A stretch of 64,000 nt of DNA from Strigops habroptila (Eukaryota > Chordata > Aves > Psittaciformes > Psittacidae): NCBI RefSeq assembly GCF_004027225.2, contig NC_046358.1, positions 2,446,720 through 2,510,719 on the forward strand. The letters are read 5' to 3'. Under the pieces are notes generated by a model. It ran no database searches and had not been told where the DNA came from. It was given only the letters and a program-made list of their open reading frames with translations. Below, piece by piece: positions 36,057-47,599 of this stretch. Both the position numbers and the translations under genes were made by a program. Each line of letters opens with the position of its first letter. The stretch's first letter is position 1.

Positions 36057-36600
36057 GGAGCCACTTGCTGCTTTGTCTTCTTGCCCGAAAAGAAAAGGGT
36101 GTAAGGGGGGGACACACAACCTGTCCCTGGCTCTCCTCAGGGATGCGTTTCCTGCGTGGTTTAACTCAGCTGATCCCCTGCTCTCTCCCTTCGCTCATGT
36201 CCTCCCTCCTCTTTGTCTGTCGCTTCCCGGCCCCCGCCGTCTCCCCGCTCCGCCGCCTGCTCGGAAGTGCCCCCTACGCTGCTCCTCCCGCACTGATGCA
36301 CTTTCTCCTCGCACATAGCCCCGTTTTGTGGGAAGCTCGGCCCCTTCCCACCCCCCCACCCCCCGGCATTCCCCCCCTGCAGCCCCCCCCCGCTCGGTCC
36401 CGCCGGGGTTCCGCCGGGATCAGCAGAGCCCCGCCGCCAATCCCGCCGCTCCCGCCGCCGCGCCCGGCCCGGCCATTGGCCCGGACCGATCTGTCGAAGG
36501 GTTCGCACCGGGGAGGGCCGCGGGGCTGGGGCGGGGGGGCGGGAACCCCTCTGCTACTGCTGCTCCTCCTCCTCAGCTTCTGGCCTCGGGATTTTGGCTT
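35750..36600 (-). promoter_or_regulatory. FADS2: FADS2 promoter and first-exon CpG-rich region
   Basis: GC- and CpG-rich DNA spans FADS2 exon 1 and about 540 bases upstream. Inverted CCAAT boxes (NF-Y type) are present: ATTGG at 36475-36479, which is CCAAT in gene sense, and CCAAT on the plus strand at 36437-36441. Several GGGCGG-like Sp1 sites lie at 36525-36545. No TATA box is evident. SREBP with NF-Y control is established for mammalian FADS2; the use of these boxes here is inferred. Confidence 0.65.
35850..36056 (-). CDS. FADS2: FADS2 coding exon 1
   Basis: Encodes residues 1-69 (207 bases): a Gly/Lys-rich start, then most of the cytochrome b5 domain with [12 protein letters not shown] and HPGG. 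The donor is ACG|GTAAGG. The ATG has G at +4 but T at -3, a middling Kozak context. The exon is CpG-rich. Confidence 0.96.
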
Positions 36601-36640
36601 CTGCTTTGAAAAGCTCCCCCCCACTACTCCCCCCGGTTGG

Positions 36641-37334
36641 TTTTTTTTTTTCTTTCTCTCTCTCCCCCCCCCCCCCCCCCCCCCCCCCCGTTTTCCCGGT
36701 TTTTTCCTCCCCCTTTTTTTTTTTTTTTATTTTTTTAATTTTCTTCTCTTTTTCTCTCCCGTTTTTCCCCTTTTGCTCTCTTTCTCCTCCTTTTCCCCCC
36801 TCTTTCTCCTCCTTTTCCCCCTCTTTCTCCTCCTTTTTCCCCTCTTTCTCCTCCTTTTTCCCCTTTCTGTCCCCCCTTTTTTTCCTTTTCCCTTTTTCCC
36901 CCCATTTCCCTCCTTTTCTTCCGTTTTTCTCTGTTTCCCGTTTTTTTCCCTTTTCTCCTCTTCCCCCCCTTTTTCCCACTTTTCCTCCCTTTCGCCCTTT
37001 TCCCCACTTTTTCCCCTTTTCTTTTCCCCCTTTCCCTCTTTTTCTGCCTTTTCTTCCTTTTCCCCTCTTCCCCCTTCCTCCTTTTTCTTCCTTTTCTTCC
37101 TTTTCTCCTTTTTCCTCTTTTTCCCTTCACCCTTTTTTTCTTATTTCCCTTTTATTCTTATTTTTTTGTTTTCCCTCTTTTTCCCCGTTTCCCCTTTTTA
37201 TTTTTTCTTCTTTTCCTTTTTAATTTTCTTTTTTAATTTTTTTCTTTTCTCCTTTTTTTTTCTTTTTCCCCTTTTTCTCCCTTCCCCCTTTTCCCTTTTC
37301 TCTTCCCCCCTCCCTTTTTTTTTTTTTCTCTCCC
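36641..37334 (+). repeat. Long polypyrimidine (polypurine on the FADS2 strand) tract
   Basis: About 694 bases, almost all C and T on the plus strand, with roughly 30 purines by eye. It includes a run of 26 C at 36664-36689, many T runs and four 21-22 bp tandem units at 36779-36863. It begins about 585 bases upstream of the FADS2 ATG. Apparent long open frames here (Phe/Pro/Ser-rich on plus, Lys/Gly/Glu-rich on minus) are composition artefacts. Confidence 0.95.
36779..36863 (+). repeat. Four tandem copies of a 21-22 bp pyrimidine unit
   Basis: Units at 36779-36800, 36801-36821, 36822-36842 and 36843-36863 all start TCTTTCTCCTCC and end in a C run. They differ only in the T and C run lengths. 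They lie inside the long polypyrimidine tract. Confidence 0.85.
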
Positions 37335-37447
37335 AGAACTGTCACCTCACCTCTTGCTATTGACCTTAGAAAGGAGATTCTTGTTACTCCGCCTGGAATT
37401 AGCGCTGTTTTGCTCTATTTTGTCATGCTGAATTACCCACCGGATGG

Positions 37448-37463
37448 CTGTCAGACCTGACAG
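37448..37463. promoter_or_regulatory. Perfect inverted repeat CTGTCAG-AC-CTGACAG
   Basis: Two 7-base arms around AC. Each arm holds a TGACAG/CTGTCA core, which is the half-site of TALE homeodomain factors (MEIS, TGIF). It sits 1.4 kb upstream of the FADS2 ATG. Binding is inference. Confidence 0.35.
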
Positions 37464-40400
37464 CTTGCTTTTGCCCCAGGGAGAGCAGTCTGACACCAGG
37501 CGCAGCTCGAAAGCTCCTGCTTAGGGCGATGCTCTCATTACCAGGTGGGACGGTACCATCTTTTCTTTGCCTTGGGGCATCTTTATTATAAACCAATCCC
37601 TGTCATTAGGTTACCCAAGGTGTTGCAGTGCAAGGGCAGAAACAACGGCATAGGATCTCCACTGCTGCCTTTCTCATGCCTGAGGGTACTCGTGGTTGCT
37701 CTCCAGGGCAAAGCAGATGTGACCCACAGGTCTCCTGGCCATAGCTGTCTTTTCTTGTGACCATTTTGCATTAATAAGTGGAATTCTTACTAATCCTTTC
37801 TGTAATGCCTCTGGCTGAGTCTAAGCAAATTTAATATACAAGATGTTAAAATGTTTTTGGGTACAGACCGCATTCCCTAAGAGCATTCTGTTGTATGATC
37901 AAACCTTAGGATTGGAGCAACACTGCCTTCCGGTAGCTCAGACCTTTATTTATCTCATCTTTCAACAGCACTATGTTCTAACGTGGAATGGAAATGGAGG
38001 GGAAGGAATCCACATGGTTAAGCATCAAAGGTTTTAATTCACAATGTTTATTTGCTCTCTAGCCCACTATCATATCCCGCTGCTGAAGGACAGCACAGGA
38101 TAAGAGACCACCTCCTTCAGTGAACCCAGAAGTGCCTCCCGTCCTGGTGCTGCCGTGCTTCTGTCCAGCCCCAGCCATAAACAGTCTTTTCCTGTGGTGT
38201 GGGGGTGACGAAAGCCAGAAATGAAAGGAATGTTTTCCTAAGACTTGCTAGTTTTATTTAGCTTGGTTCAAAATAGACCTCCGACAAGGATAACAATAAA
38301 TGTCAGCAAGACACTACATTAAGGCGGACCTGAAGCTCGTTGCTTGTGATGTAGGAAAAGTTTACCTTGAAACTTTTTGTCCTGAGTTCTTTGAATTCCA
38401 GGATTTTAATCCTGTAGTAGATTCTGCATAGCATGTTGGATGCTTTAAACTTTGTAATGCTAAGGGTGTTCTCCCTGTAGCCTGCCTTTCCCTTGTAACC
38501 ACACACCTGGACCAAGTTATCCTCAGGGCCTTGCACAGATGCATTTGGATGTTTTTTTCTGTCTGATTTCTCCTAAAGATTGATAACTATGGGTAAGAGA
38601 AACAACCTTTCTTACACTGTATTTTTACCCTTTGCCTCATAGCTTTTAGTTTATAACTTTAGAACACGCTGGATAACACAAAGAGAAATATCTTACATAT
38701 CCAATAAATATCACGTGTAAGTTACATGTGCATGGAGCATGCAATTCCTGCCCCTCATCAAGCGCACTCCAGTCAGTGCTAACATCATCTCAGGCAGGAG
38801 CAACCAGTAATGAGTTTAAGTGGGTTTGGACAAAAACTATATTGTTACTACTGGAAAACTGCTCTGTGGACTCCCTGCTCCACTGTAGGGAACATTCAGA
38901 AGACAACAGTTGTCTGGAAGACCCCATTGCTTCTGTTCCTGGCTGGCCACTTGGAAGATGGTTTTCCTTCTCTCTCATTTTCTCTCCTTGTTTTGGCTGT
39001 GGTTTTGTTTTGTTTCATTTTGGTTTTATTTGTTTGGTTTTTTCATTGTGGCTGGGTTTTTTGGTTGCTCTCCCCTCTCTTAAAATAGCTTTGAGGCCCA
39101 TGTATGCCATGAATTCTGGATTCAGCTAAATGTGTATATATATAGTTGTCCTAGTGAGAGATCCATGTTTAGTGAATTTAAAAAACTGTGCTGTAGATAT
39201 ATTTCTCAGTCATCTTTGTGGAACCCCTGCAGAGTGGTTCATGGACTCCAAGCAGTCTGCAGACCTCTGTTTGAGAATCAGTGCAGATAAAGATCTATTA
39301 TTGGCTTTTTCTCAGCTGTAATTTATAGCATATCTATCGAATAATGTGAACTACTTTAATATTTCCACTTCTGGCAGCATTTCGGAACAAAGCAACATCT
39401 CTTGATCTGTTGTTCCTGCAAAGCAAAATCATGTACATCTGTAAATTGGTGAATCCTGATGATTTTCCTGTTAAAGGCAGCTGAAGATCTGGTTCTCTGT
39501 TTTCTGTGACTACGCTGAGTGGAACCATAGTTCTGCTTTGAGCCAGGAAGTTACACTGGTTGGGTTGCAGAGGTCCTCTGCAAGCTATATGGCTTTATAA
39601 TTCTATAAAGAAGAAGATTGCAAAGCTGAGGAACACAGGGATGCCTAAGAAGATGGAGAGGACCAGTGGGCAACACAGAGAAAGGAATAAAAAACCATAC
39701 AATTAATTATTTTAGGCTGCATTTCTTCAAGCTTCACTGTTGGTATTTTACTGTTAGAAAGTATGGGGGATTCACTGCAAAGCCAGATTTTTGGGAAGAA
39801 AATGAACTTGCAAATTCATGAACTAGTTTTATTTGTTCAGTGTCCTAATTAAAGGTTGTGTCCTCTATGTCCACAGCTAGATTCAAAGCCATGGTTTCTT
39901 TTAGCTTGTAGAGCTAATGATACATATTATTGGTAACTCACAGTGTTATTTGATGGTCATAGTCCACCAGGTGACTGCACTACAAGAGCAATGTAATAGT
40001 GTTATTGAAATTGGCACCTATTTTGTATACAACAAGCTTTATCAGTCAGTCCATGGAAGTTCATACTTCAGAGCTGATGACTTTAGCAGTGGATGATCTA
40101 TGCAGGGCTGGCTGCATATGGAAATGCTGGGTTTGAACAGTATATTTGCCTAAGCAAGTCCTCCCTCCTGAGAAATGAGTATGGAGATGGGTATATTCTG
40201 GAATTGGCTCTTATTAGATGGACATAGATGTAAAATCTGTACAGAGAACTCCTCATCTGGACATTTCACATAGATAACTGTGTAATAACTTAATGCCAAG
40301 TCATAGAAAGGTGCGTATCAAAACCCCCCAGCGCTATCATCTGCTTGCAGCACAGCCTGTAACACTGTCTCACAGGCTTTCTGCAGCACTTGTTATAGGT

Positions 40401-42279
40401 TTTGTTTGGCTTCATGGGCACGAACCAGCCACAGCAATGAGAGGAGAACAGACTCTCTTCTGTGGCCAAGTAGGTGAAAGGCTGCATTTGTTGCATGGTG
40501 TAGCTTTAGTGGCACAAAGAGCTTGTGTAAGGGACATAAAAGCCCTGAGTTTCATTGAGTAGTCATGAGATGGGGGGAAAGAAGGTGAGAAACATCACAG
40601 GAAAGAAAGTGTGGAAAAGGGGATATAGAGAAGTGCAAAGTGGAAGAGTTTTTGTAGGGGGCACACATAGAAGGGGTGTGTCTGCATTTCAGGATAATGT
40701 AGAAATACCTAACTAGTAAGTGAAGGACATCTTCCTGGGTTAGGTTGGAATGGGAAAAAACAGAGCAAGTTGATAGTTCAGGTATCTTTACACTGTGTCA
40801 TGCATTGACTCATTAACGTAAAAGTAACTGAGACCCTGAGGAAAGTGTTTTAAAAATATAGTAGAAATCACAATTGTGTTTGTCATCTCATCCCTTTATT
40901 GAGTTTTACATACAAGTTGGTAAGAGCAGATAAGATTCTTTTCAAATACCTTTTAGAAAGGATTAGAGTCTCCATTAATACCTAGAGGATAACTTTGAGA
41001 GCAGCACCAGCCCATCACCAGCACATGGAAATGCACTGTAGCTGTGCAGTAATCCTTATGTATACAGGGAAAATCCTCCTTTTTCCCCAGTTTAAAAAAC
41101 ATAAGATCCATCACTGGCCACTTGTTAAGGCCGGATGGTTCCATGGCATGTGGTGGGAAAAGGAGGCAGCAACTAACAGAGAGCAGTGAGCAAGGGGTGC
41201 ATGGGAGGGACATGGAGCATGTGTGTGAAGAGGAAAAGAAATGGGCTAAGGCAGAAACTGAGGATATTGGGAGAAAAATAGAGCGAAGATCAGATTTAGC
41301 TGCATCTTTAGTCTTTTAGCTAGCTTTAGTTACTCTGCCAAGGAAAAATACACGTAAGGAGAGAAAGGACCCCAGCTTTCCCTTCCTTTCACTAGAAGGA
41401 AAGGCTGAGGAGCTCTGAACTTGGGTTGAGATGGGTGAATAAAATCAAACTGAGTAGGAGACAACAAAATGACATCCTGACTGGGCTGGAGAAACGAATG
41501 ATGGAGCACGGAGCCTGAGGTGGGGGAACACAATGGTTAGGAAGGGATGCTGTTTCAGCATCACTTTAACAGAAGTAAACTTCTCTTCCATCCCTTAAGG
41601 GCAGACACAAACTCTTCCTTCCTTCTGTCTCTCCCCTGAAGCAGATTTCTAGTGCTTGAGAAGCAATTGGTTAATGGCTCTGAGAGGGAAACATTCTTGC
41701 TCATCACCGTATGGAACAGATGGGTGCACGAAGGATGATGTGGTTCTGCATATCATCAGGATATATGATTCTGCGCCAGAGGAAACTGATACAAGTAGAA
41801 AGACAGCCAAGGTGCTGAAGTAATGAGCAGTAATTCACCCAAAGATAAGCAATAACTACTGTGTATTTCACCGGATGAAGACTGGCCTGGGCTTTCGGGA
41901 TGGAGTATTCTTCCCCTGAAGAAAGAAAAACCAATTATCAGTTCCATGAAGATATCACGGCTTTTCAAAAGAAGAAACTGCACCTTCTTGGAGCATCTCA
42001 AAACGTATGTGTGCCCACAAGGAAAACTCCATTTGCCTTTTTCAAGCGAAGGCAAAAGCCTTTTTCCTCATGTTAGTATTTAAAACTGGGATCACAGGCT
42101 ACAATAAAATGTCTTGATCTCTTTTCTATCTGGAAAGTAGTTTGGGAATCATGCTTCCATTTCAAAATTATTTAGGCATCTCAAACTATATTGTTCTCAG
42201 GTCAATATGAAGCCCTCAAGAAGGTTGGCTTGTTAATAATACTGTTTCTGAGTGACAGTGCTTCCAGTTTGGAGTTTAA

Positions 42280-42345
42280 ATCATAGAATCATAGAATAGT
42301 AAGGGTTGGAAAGGACCTTAAGATCATCTAGTTCCAAATGTCCCA
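42280..42345 (-). mobile_element. CR1 LINE 3' end, short
   Basis: ATCATAGAATCATAGAATAG, GGTTGGAAAGGACCTTAAGA and TCATCTAGTTCCAAATGTCC, in the intergenic region. Confidence 0.82.
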
Positions 42346-42883
42346 TAGTAATACATCTGACTGCTATTGTCTCCTCGTTGCCTTTTGTTCTTCTGCCAGC
42401 CAGCAAGAAAGGTTCTTAAGAGCAGATATACAAAACTTGGTAAAACAGGGCTGTGACCAAGACTTTTAGGTATTAAAATATGAAATTAATAATTAGATAG
42501 CAGAGTGATAGTTTCATATCAAACACCTTTGGAGTGCTGCTGCATTTCCATGTCAGTCCTGGTAAGATCATTTTATTGCCATTCAAGTCCTTGAGGTTCC
42601 TTATTGGACAAAGCATCATTCCTGTGAACAGATTCTGACTGTTTATTAACATGTTCTGAGTCTATCTGCAATTTTTAGGATACAGAAAGAAAATCAGGAA
42701 ATCAATTGTTTCAGGACAACAAGTACTCCTGCAGAGAGGAAATACCAGAACTGAGTGATTTTTAATCTAGGAGAGACCTGTAAAACAAAACCCAGTAAAT
42801 ATTTTCTAAGTCAAAACCAAACAAAATTAAACTTTAAGAGTCAAAATTTCAATAGTTAAGCAGAATATATGCTAAGATTAATG

Positions 42884-42998
42884 CAGAGCCTTGGGTGATG
42901 TGGTCTAGTGTGAGGCGTCCCTGCCCATGGGAGGGGGCTTGGAACTAGACGGTCTTAAGGTCCCTTCCAATCCAAATCATTCTATGATTTTATGATTA
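42884..42998 (+). mobile_element. CR1 LINE 3' end
   Basis: CAGAGCCTTGGGTGATGTGG, TCTAGTGTGAGGCGTCCCTG and CTTAAGGTCCCTTCCAATCC, ending TTCTATGATTTTATGA. Confidence 0.88.
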
Positions 42999-45900
42999 TG
43001 TTCAAGCCAAGGCTACATGCTTTTCTGAAGCACATGTTTCAATCAAATGCTGCTTACCATGGTAAATGATTATTTTCTGTTCCTTATCTTATAAAACATT
43101 AGACCATTAAAAGCTCCCTGACCTTTATAAATCTGTGAAAAAGGAAGAAATATTAGTATCTTAGAGTTACCATTCAATCTTCTTTACATTTCCATTGCAT
43201 TTGAGTGTAAATTTAATTGGAAAAAATACTATTGAAAAACATAGGTTTTGATATAATTGTTTTTTCATATATTCTGTGCAGTATTGGTTATTTTTCTTCC
43301 TCTGCTTTGTTACACAGCTCATGATTATGTGCTACTAGAGTTGGCTAATGAAGCCGATATATTTAAAACAAAGACAAAATGCTATCAAGGATGTGTTTGA
43401 TGTTGTTTTACTCAGACATATTCTATGATTTTGAGTTGGCAACACTTTTTCTAGTCATGGGAGAGTGGCTGAGAGTTGGCTTAACTTCCCAAGGCAGCCA
43501 ACCAACAAACAAACAGAAATTCCCATTGTACTGTCATCGCTTGCATGAGTTTCACATTCTGCAGTGGATCTTGTGTTAGCTGTGTGGGATTACTAGGCTC
43601 AAGGCACATACTGGTCTGGATGCCAAGGAAGCAGAGTACATAATGACACTTGTTTAGTATAGAAAGCAGCAGACATTGCAAGTAACCATCAGGACAACAA
43701 GGAGAGAAGTGCTCTGTTCTTAATGCTGCCTTGTCAGTATAATCTCATTTATAAAGAAAAGAGCATCCTACTGATGTTCTCCTGTTATCATCAGCTTCTT
43801 TCCTTTTCTCTTTACTCAGATTTTGCTTTCAAACATGAAAAACTCTAAACAGTTACTGATTTACTCCCTCAGTTACTGATCTGAATTTACACCTTTTAGA
43901 GGACAAAAAACATATTTATCTCAGCAACCCCATCCCTCATATATAGTGATTCTTGGTTGCTTTTTGTGGCAAGATGTAAACTCCTCCCAAATCACAATCT
44001 TCCTCTGGTTTTCCACACTGCAATATATTCATTCTTTCCCTCTATAATGTATAATTTTTGCAGCTAAATTTTAACAGTCAGTTGTCAGGGCAGAGTACCA
44101 GAGCAGTTAATACGGGCTGAAGAAACACAGTTTATATCCCAAACCTATAATTTATTGCAGTATAAAGTGTTAGTAATCCAAACCAATAGTTCCAAGTACA
44201 ACACTAACTCATTTAGTCCAAATTATTCAACTATTACAGCACATTCCCAAGAATGCAACAGTGGACAAGAAGAAAGGAAATATTTCTAGTATCTACCCCT
44301 TTTTTGGTGTTAAGCTAATCCTTCCAATGCATGTGTGGATCTTAAAACTGGTGCTGGACTGGTGTTACTGTTTCCAGCTCTTTCCTGTGAGGAGTATGAT
44401 GCTAAAATTGGTGTTTTCCTCCTGCATTTGCTTCATCAGTGTTGTTTTAATTGCACTGGGCACAGCCTGCATCTTGTAAATCTTCACACTGTAATTCCCA
44501 TGCACCCTGCATCTTAAGCTTTTCTTAGGCTGGGCAAAAGCCAAGAACTAATTCTTCTTTTAGACTTTGCTATTTCAAACTGGTTTTCAGCATTTGCTGG
44601 TTTTCCTTTAATATATACTATTTTCTATGGGTTCAGACCTCACCCTCCATTATTCTAACTCGTTTCTCCCTGCTTCAAAATGGTAAAATAAAGGCTGCCA
44701 TCCTTATAGTCCACCTCTTCTATTTCCCTGTATTACTGGTTTGGTTCCCACATGCCTGGGGATTTAGTGATCCCTCATCCCCTAGATCATTTAGATATTT
44801 TACAGTATGTTACAGCCAAATCGTGGTAGTGACATAAGGAGCTTTAATATATTTTCATTGTCCTTTGGTGATCCTCAGTCATCTATGATGCTAAGAATGA
44901 ATTGCAGCCAGATCTGAAGACTGAATCAAAGAGCATCTCTTATCCCCCCTCGGATTTTCGGTGATCTTTGATAGCTTAGGAAGCTGGGTCACAGCTGGAT
45001 GGCAGTAAGGAGAAATTGAGATGGGAGTAGTGGAGGTAAAACAAGGAGTGAGAACGCTGAAAAGAAGAAATGGTGTTGGAAGAACAAAGATTGACTCTCT
45101 GTTAATTCCCAGAGTCGCAGCTGGAGGCAGGATGCTGGTGAGTGTATAATGGCAGCTGGTTTTCCCTTGCTGTCTTTATTACAAAGATCTCATTCTTGCC
45201 TCTGTGAGACCCATTGAGATCCTGAACATGGCAAGTGCAGGAGAACCAACCAGTGTTGTCAACTGGCAGCTTGGAGCAGGACATGAAAACTTTCCTGCTT
45301 AGAGCTGGATTATTCAAGTAGTCTCCATGACGTCTTCTCTTGGGCTGAATCATCTGCTGAGGGGAAAAGAAACAGAGCCACAGATTTTATGTCAGAAGAA
45401 GCTTTGAAGGTACTTCCAAGGGTTATTGTATAATTTAAGGGAAGATCTGTTCATAAGGTGTTAACAACCCTTCTACCTTCTGGTCCTGCTGAAATCAGAA
45501 GAGGTATATGAGGAAAACAAGACTGCAGTTTGTTCTTGTTTGTACTAGTTTGGAACAAGGCTTGCAGACAAAACTCAATGATGCTTTTGGCTATTGTTGA
45601 GATCCCCTAAAACAAGTTTCCAAAGGTTTAACTTGTGCAGGAAGAAAGAGTTTGGTAGTTTTTAACGTGGTGTATAAGAAAAAGAAAACTGACCAGTGCC
45701 CCCTTTATTCATGATGAAAAGTCAAAGTGAAAATATCAACTAGATTTAGGACAATGATTTTTTTTGTGTGATAGATAACAAAAAAATCCTAGAAATTGAA
45801 ATAATTACTGCACCATTCTGAATATAACGGTTAAATTTTAAATGATGCTAAATATTAACGTTTTTCATAGTGATGTTTGTGAGATGGTCAGCAGTCAACG

Positions 45901-47182
45901 TACGAAGCAAATCAATTTTTGCTGAGATGGAGAGAGAACCTTTTCTTTCATGGACAACAGTGCAAGTGTGTAGAAGCAGGGAAGCCTTATTGGATTCATT
46001 AGCTGTGCCATTGCCGAAGGCAGGGAAATAAAAGATGTTTTGCAGACAGAGAATTCCAAGCTAGAAAGAGGTGATGTAGCGATCAGGTTATGTTCAGAAC
46101 AAGAAGGGATGCAGTGTGGTGGTTCTTTGTTTCTATGGTTACATTCAACTGGAATTGCTGTAACTAGGTCAGATCGGAAGGTGTGAATGAAAACAAAGAC
46201 ATTTGGAATCAGTAATGAGAGTTCAGAGAGAAGGCTGTGGCTACTAAGGAAAGCAAGAAGGGAGCAGAACGTGGAGGGAGGCATTTTAATGTACATTTGT
46301 AATATATATGGATGAAGTCTCACACAGATGGATCTATTTTAGCACCATTCACTCTTCTAGGATTATTCAGTAGCCTGTTGTATGAAAAATCAGCTGCAGA
46401 GCACCACCAAGCAAGTGTATTATATGATATACCTGTGGTGACACCTTTCCTCCCTCTGGCTGCAAATGGAGCTGTAGGAGCAGAAGCAGCCCTGGAAGCT
46501 GAAAGGGAGAGGCAGAACAGATGGAAGAGTGTGTGTGTGTGATTTACTCTAAAGAGGAGATGAAACCAAGGGCAGGGAAGATGAGGCATCTTCAGCCCAG
46601 AAGTAAGGAGAAACAGGTTGTGAAAGTGATCTAAAAAGAAGCAAACTGAGCATGAATTGTGCTGCAGAGTCTATGCATTGCTCCTCTGTTGATGGCTCCA
46701 GTCCTTGGCTTTTCTTCTTTCTCCAAATCCTATATTGAGTTCATGATAGAGTTTTCCAGGCTGTGTCTTTACCTGGCACATAACACTGACCACCAAGCCT
46801 CTGTCCATTCCAACTGCCAAGTCATCTAGGACCAGCCACTCGTTATTTTGATCCCTTTTCCATGTTTCTTACCTCCTTATTTCTTACGTGAAACTACCTG
46901 ATGTTCTTGCCAGCCTGCCCATCTTTCTTACCCTCCAGCACTCCCCCACCCCGTTTGATACAATCAGTAAATGGATATAAAGGTGCATTTATCCCATTTC
47001 CCTGGTTGGAAGTGAAGGCATTGTAACAGCCCTGGCACCAGCACCGACACCGTTAGGAATGCACCTTGTAATGGGCTACTTTTTGAGGAAGAGAAGATGA
47101 TGAGGTCTATAGGATGCCCTCAGGTTCAAATCATTCCCTCCAGTACCTATGGCTGCATCAACACTATATTACAGCCTGTAAT

Positions 47183-47530
47183 TATAGAATCATAGAATGG
47201 TTTGGGTTGGAAAGGACCTTAAGTCCAGTTCCAACCCCCTGCCCCGGGCAGGGACACCTTCCACTAGAGCAGGTTGCTCCAAGCCCATGTCCAACCTGAC
47301 CTTGAACACTGCCAGGGATGGGGCAGCCACAGCTTCTCTGGGCACCCTGTGCCAGCGCCTCAGCACCCTCACAGGGAACAACTTCTTCCTTATATCTAAC
47401 CTAAATCCCCCCTGTTTCAGTTTGAACCCATCACCCCTTGTCCTAAACCTCCAGTCCCTAATAAATAGTCCCTCTCCACCATCCTTGTAGACACCCGTCA
47501 GACACTGGAAAGCTGCAGACTGGCAGCCGG
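47183..47530 (-). mobile_element. CR1 LINE 3' fragment beside the FADS1 promoter
   Basis: Starts TATAGAATCATAGAATGGTT, then CCTTGAACACTGCCAGGG..., CAACTTCTTCCTTATATC and ACCCATCACCCCTTGTCC, fading out near 47530, about 380 bases before the FADS1 ATG. Opposite orientation to FADS1. Frames here are shadows. Confidence 0.9.
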
Positions 47531-47599
47531 GCAGCTGCCTGTTGCGGGGGACCGAAGTTTCCCCCTTTTCCATGGTTTCCATCACCAAGCTCCCCGCTC

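Larger units (their letters stand above)
37335..47182. other. Intergenic region between FADS2 and FADS1
   Basis: About 9.8 kb with no gene seen. It holds CR1 3' ends near 42.3 and 42.9 kb, a 16-base inverted repeat at 37448-37463, and otherwise AT-rich single-copy-looking DNA. Frames up to about 140 codons show no domain. Confidence 0.7.

Noticed and set aside
36057-36119. In-frame 21-codon extension upstream of the FADS2 ATG
   Set aside because: The frame is open but its first codon is TTG and it contains no ATG. The MGKGG start at 36056 matches mammalian FADS2.
36065-37363. 432-codon open frame rich in Phe, Pro, Ser and Leu upstream of FADS2, and Lys/Gly/Glu-rich frames on the other strand
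   Set aside because: It is an artefact of the polypyrimidine tract, which lacks stop codons by composition. It starts at TTG rather than ATG and shows no domain.
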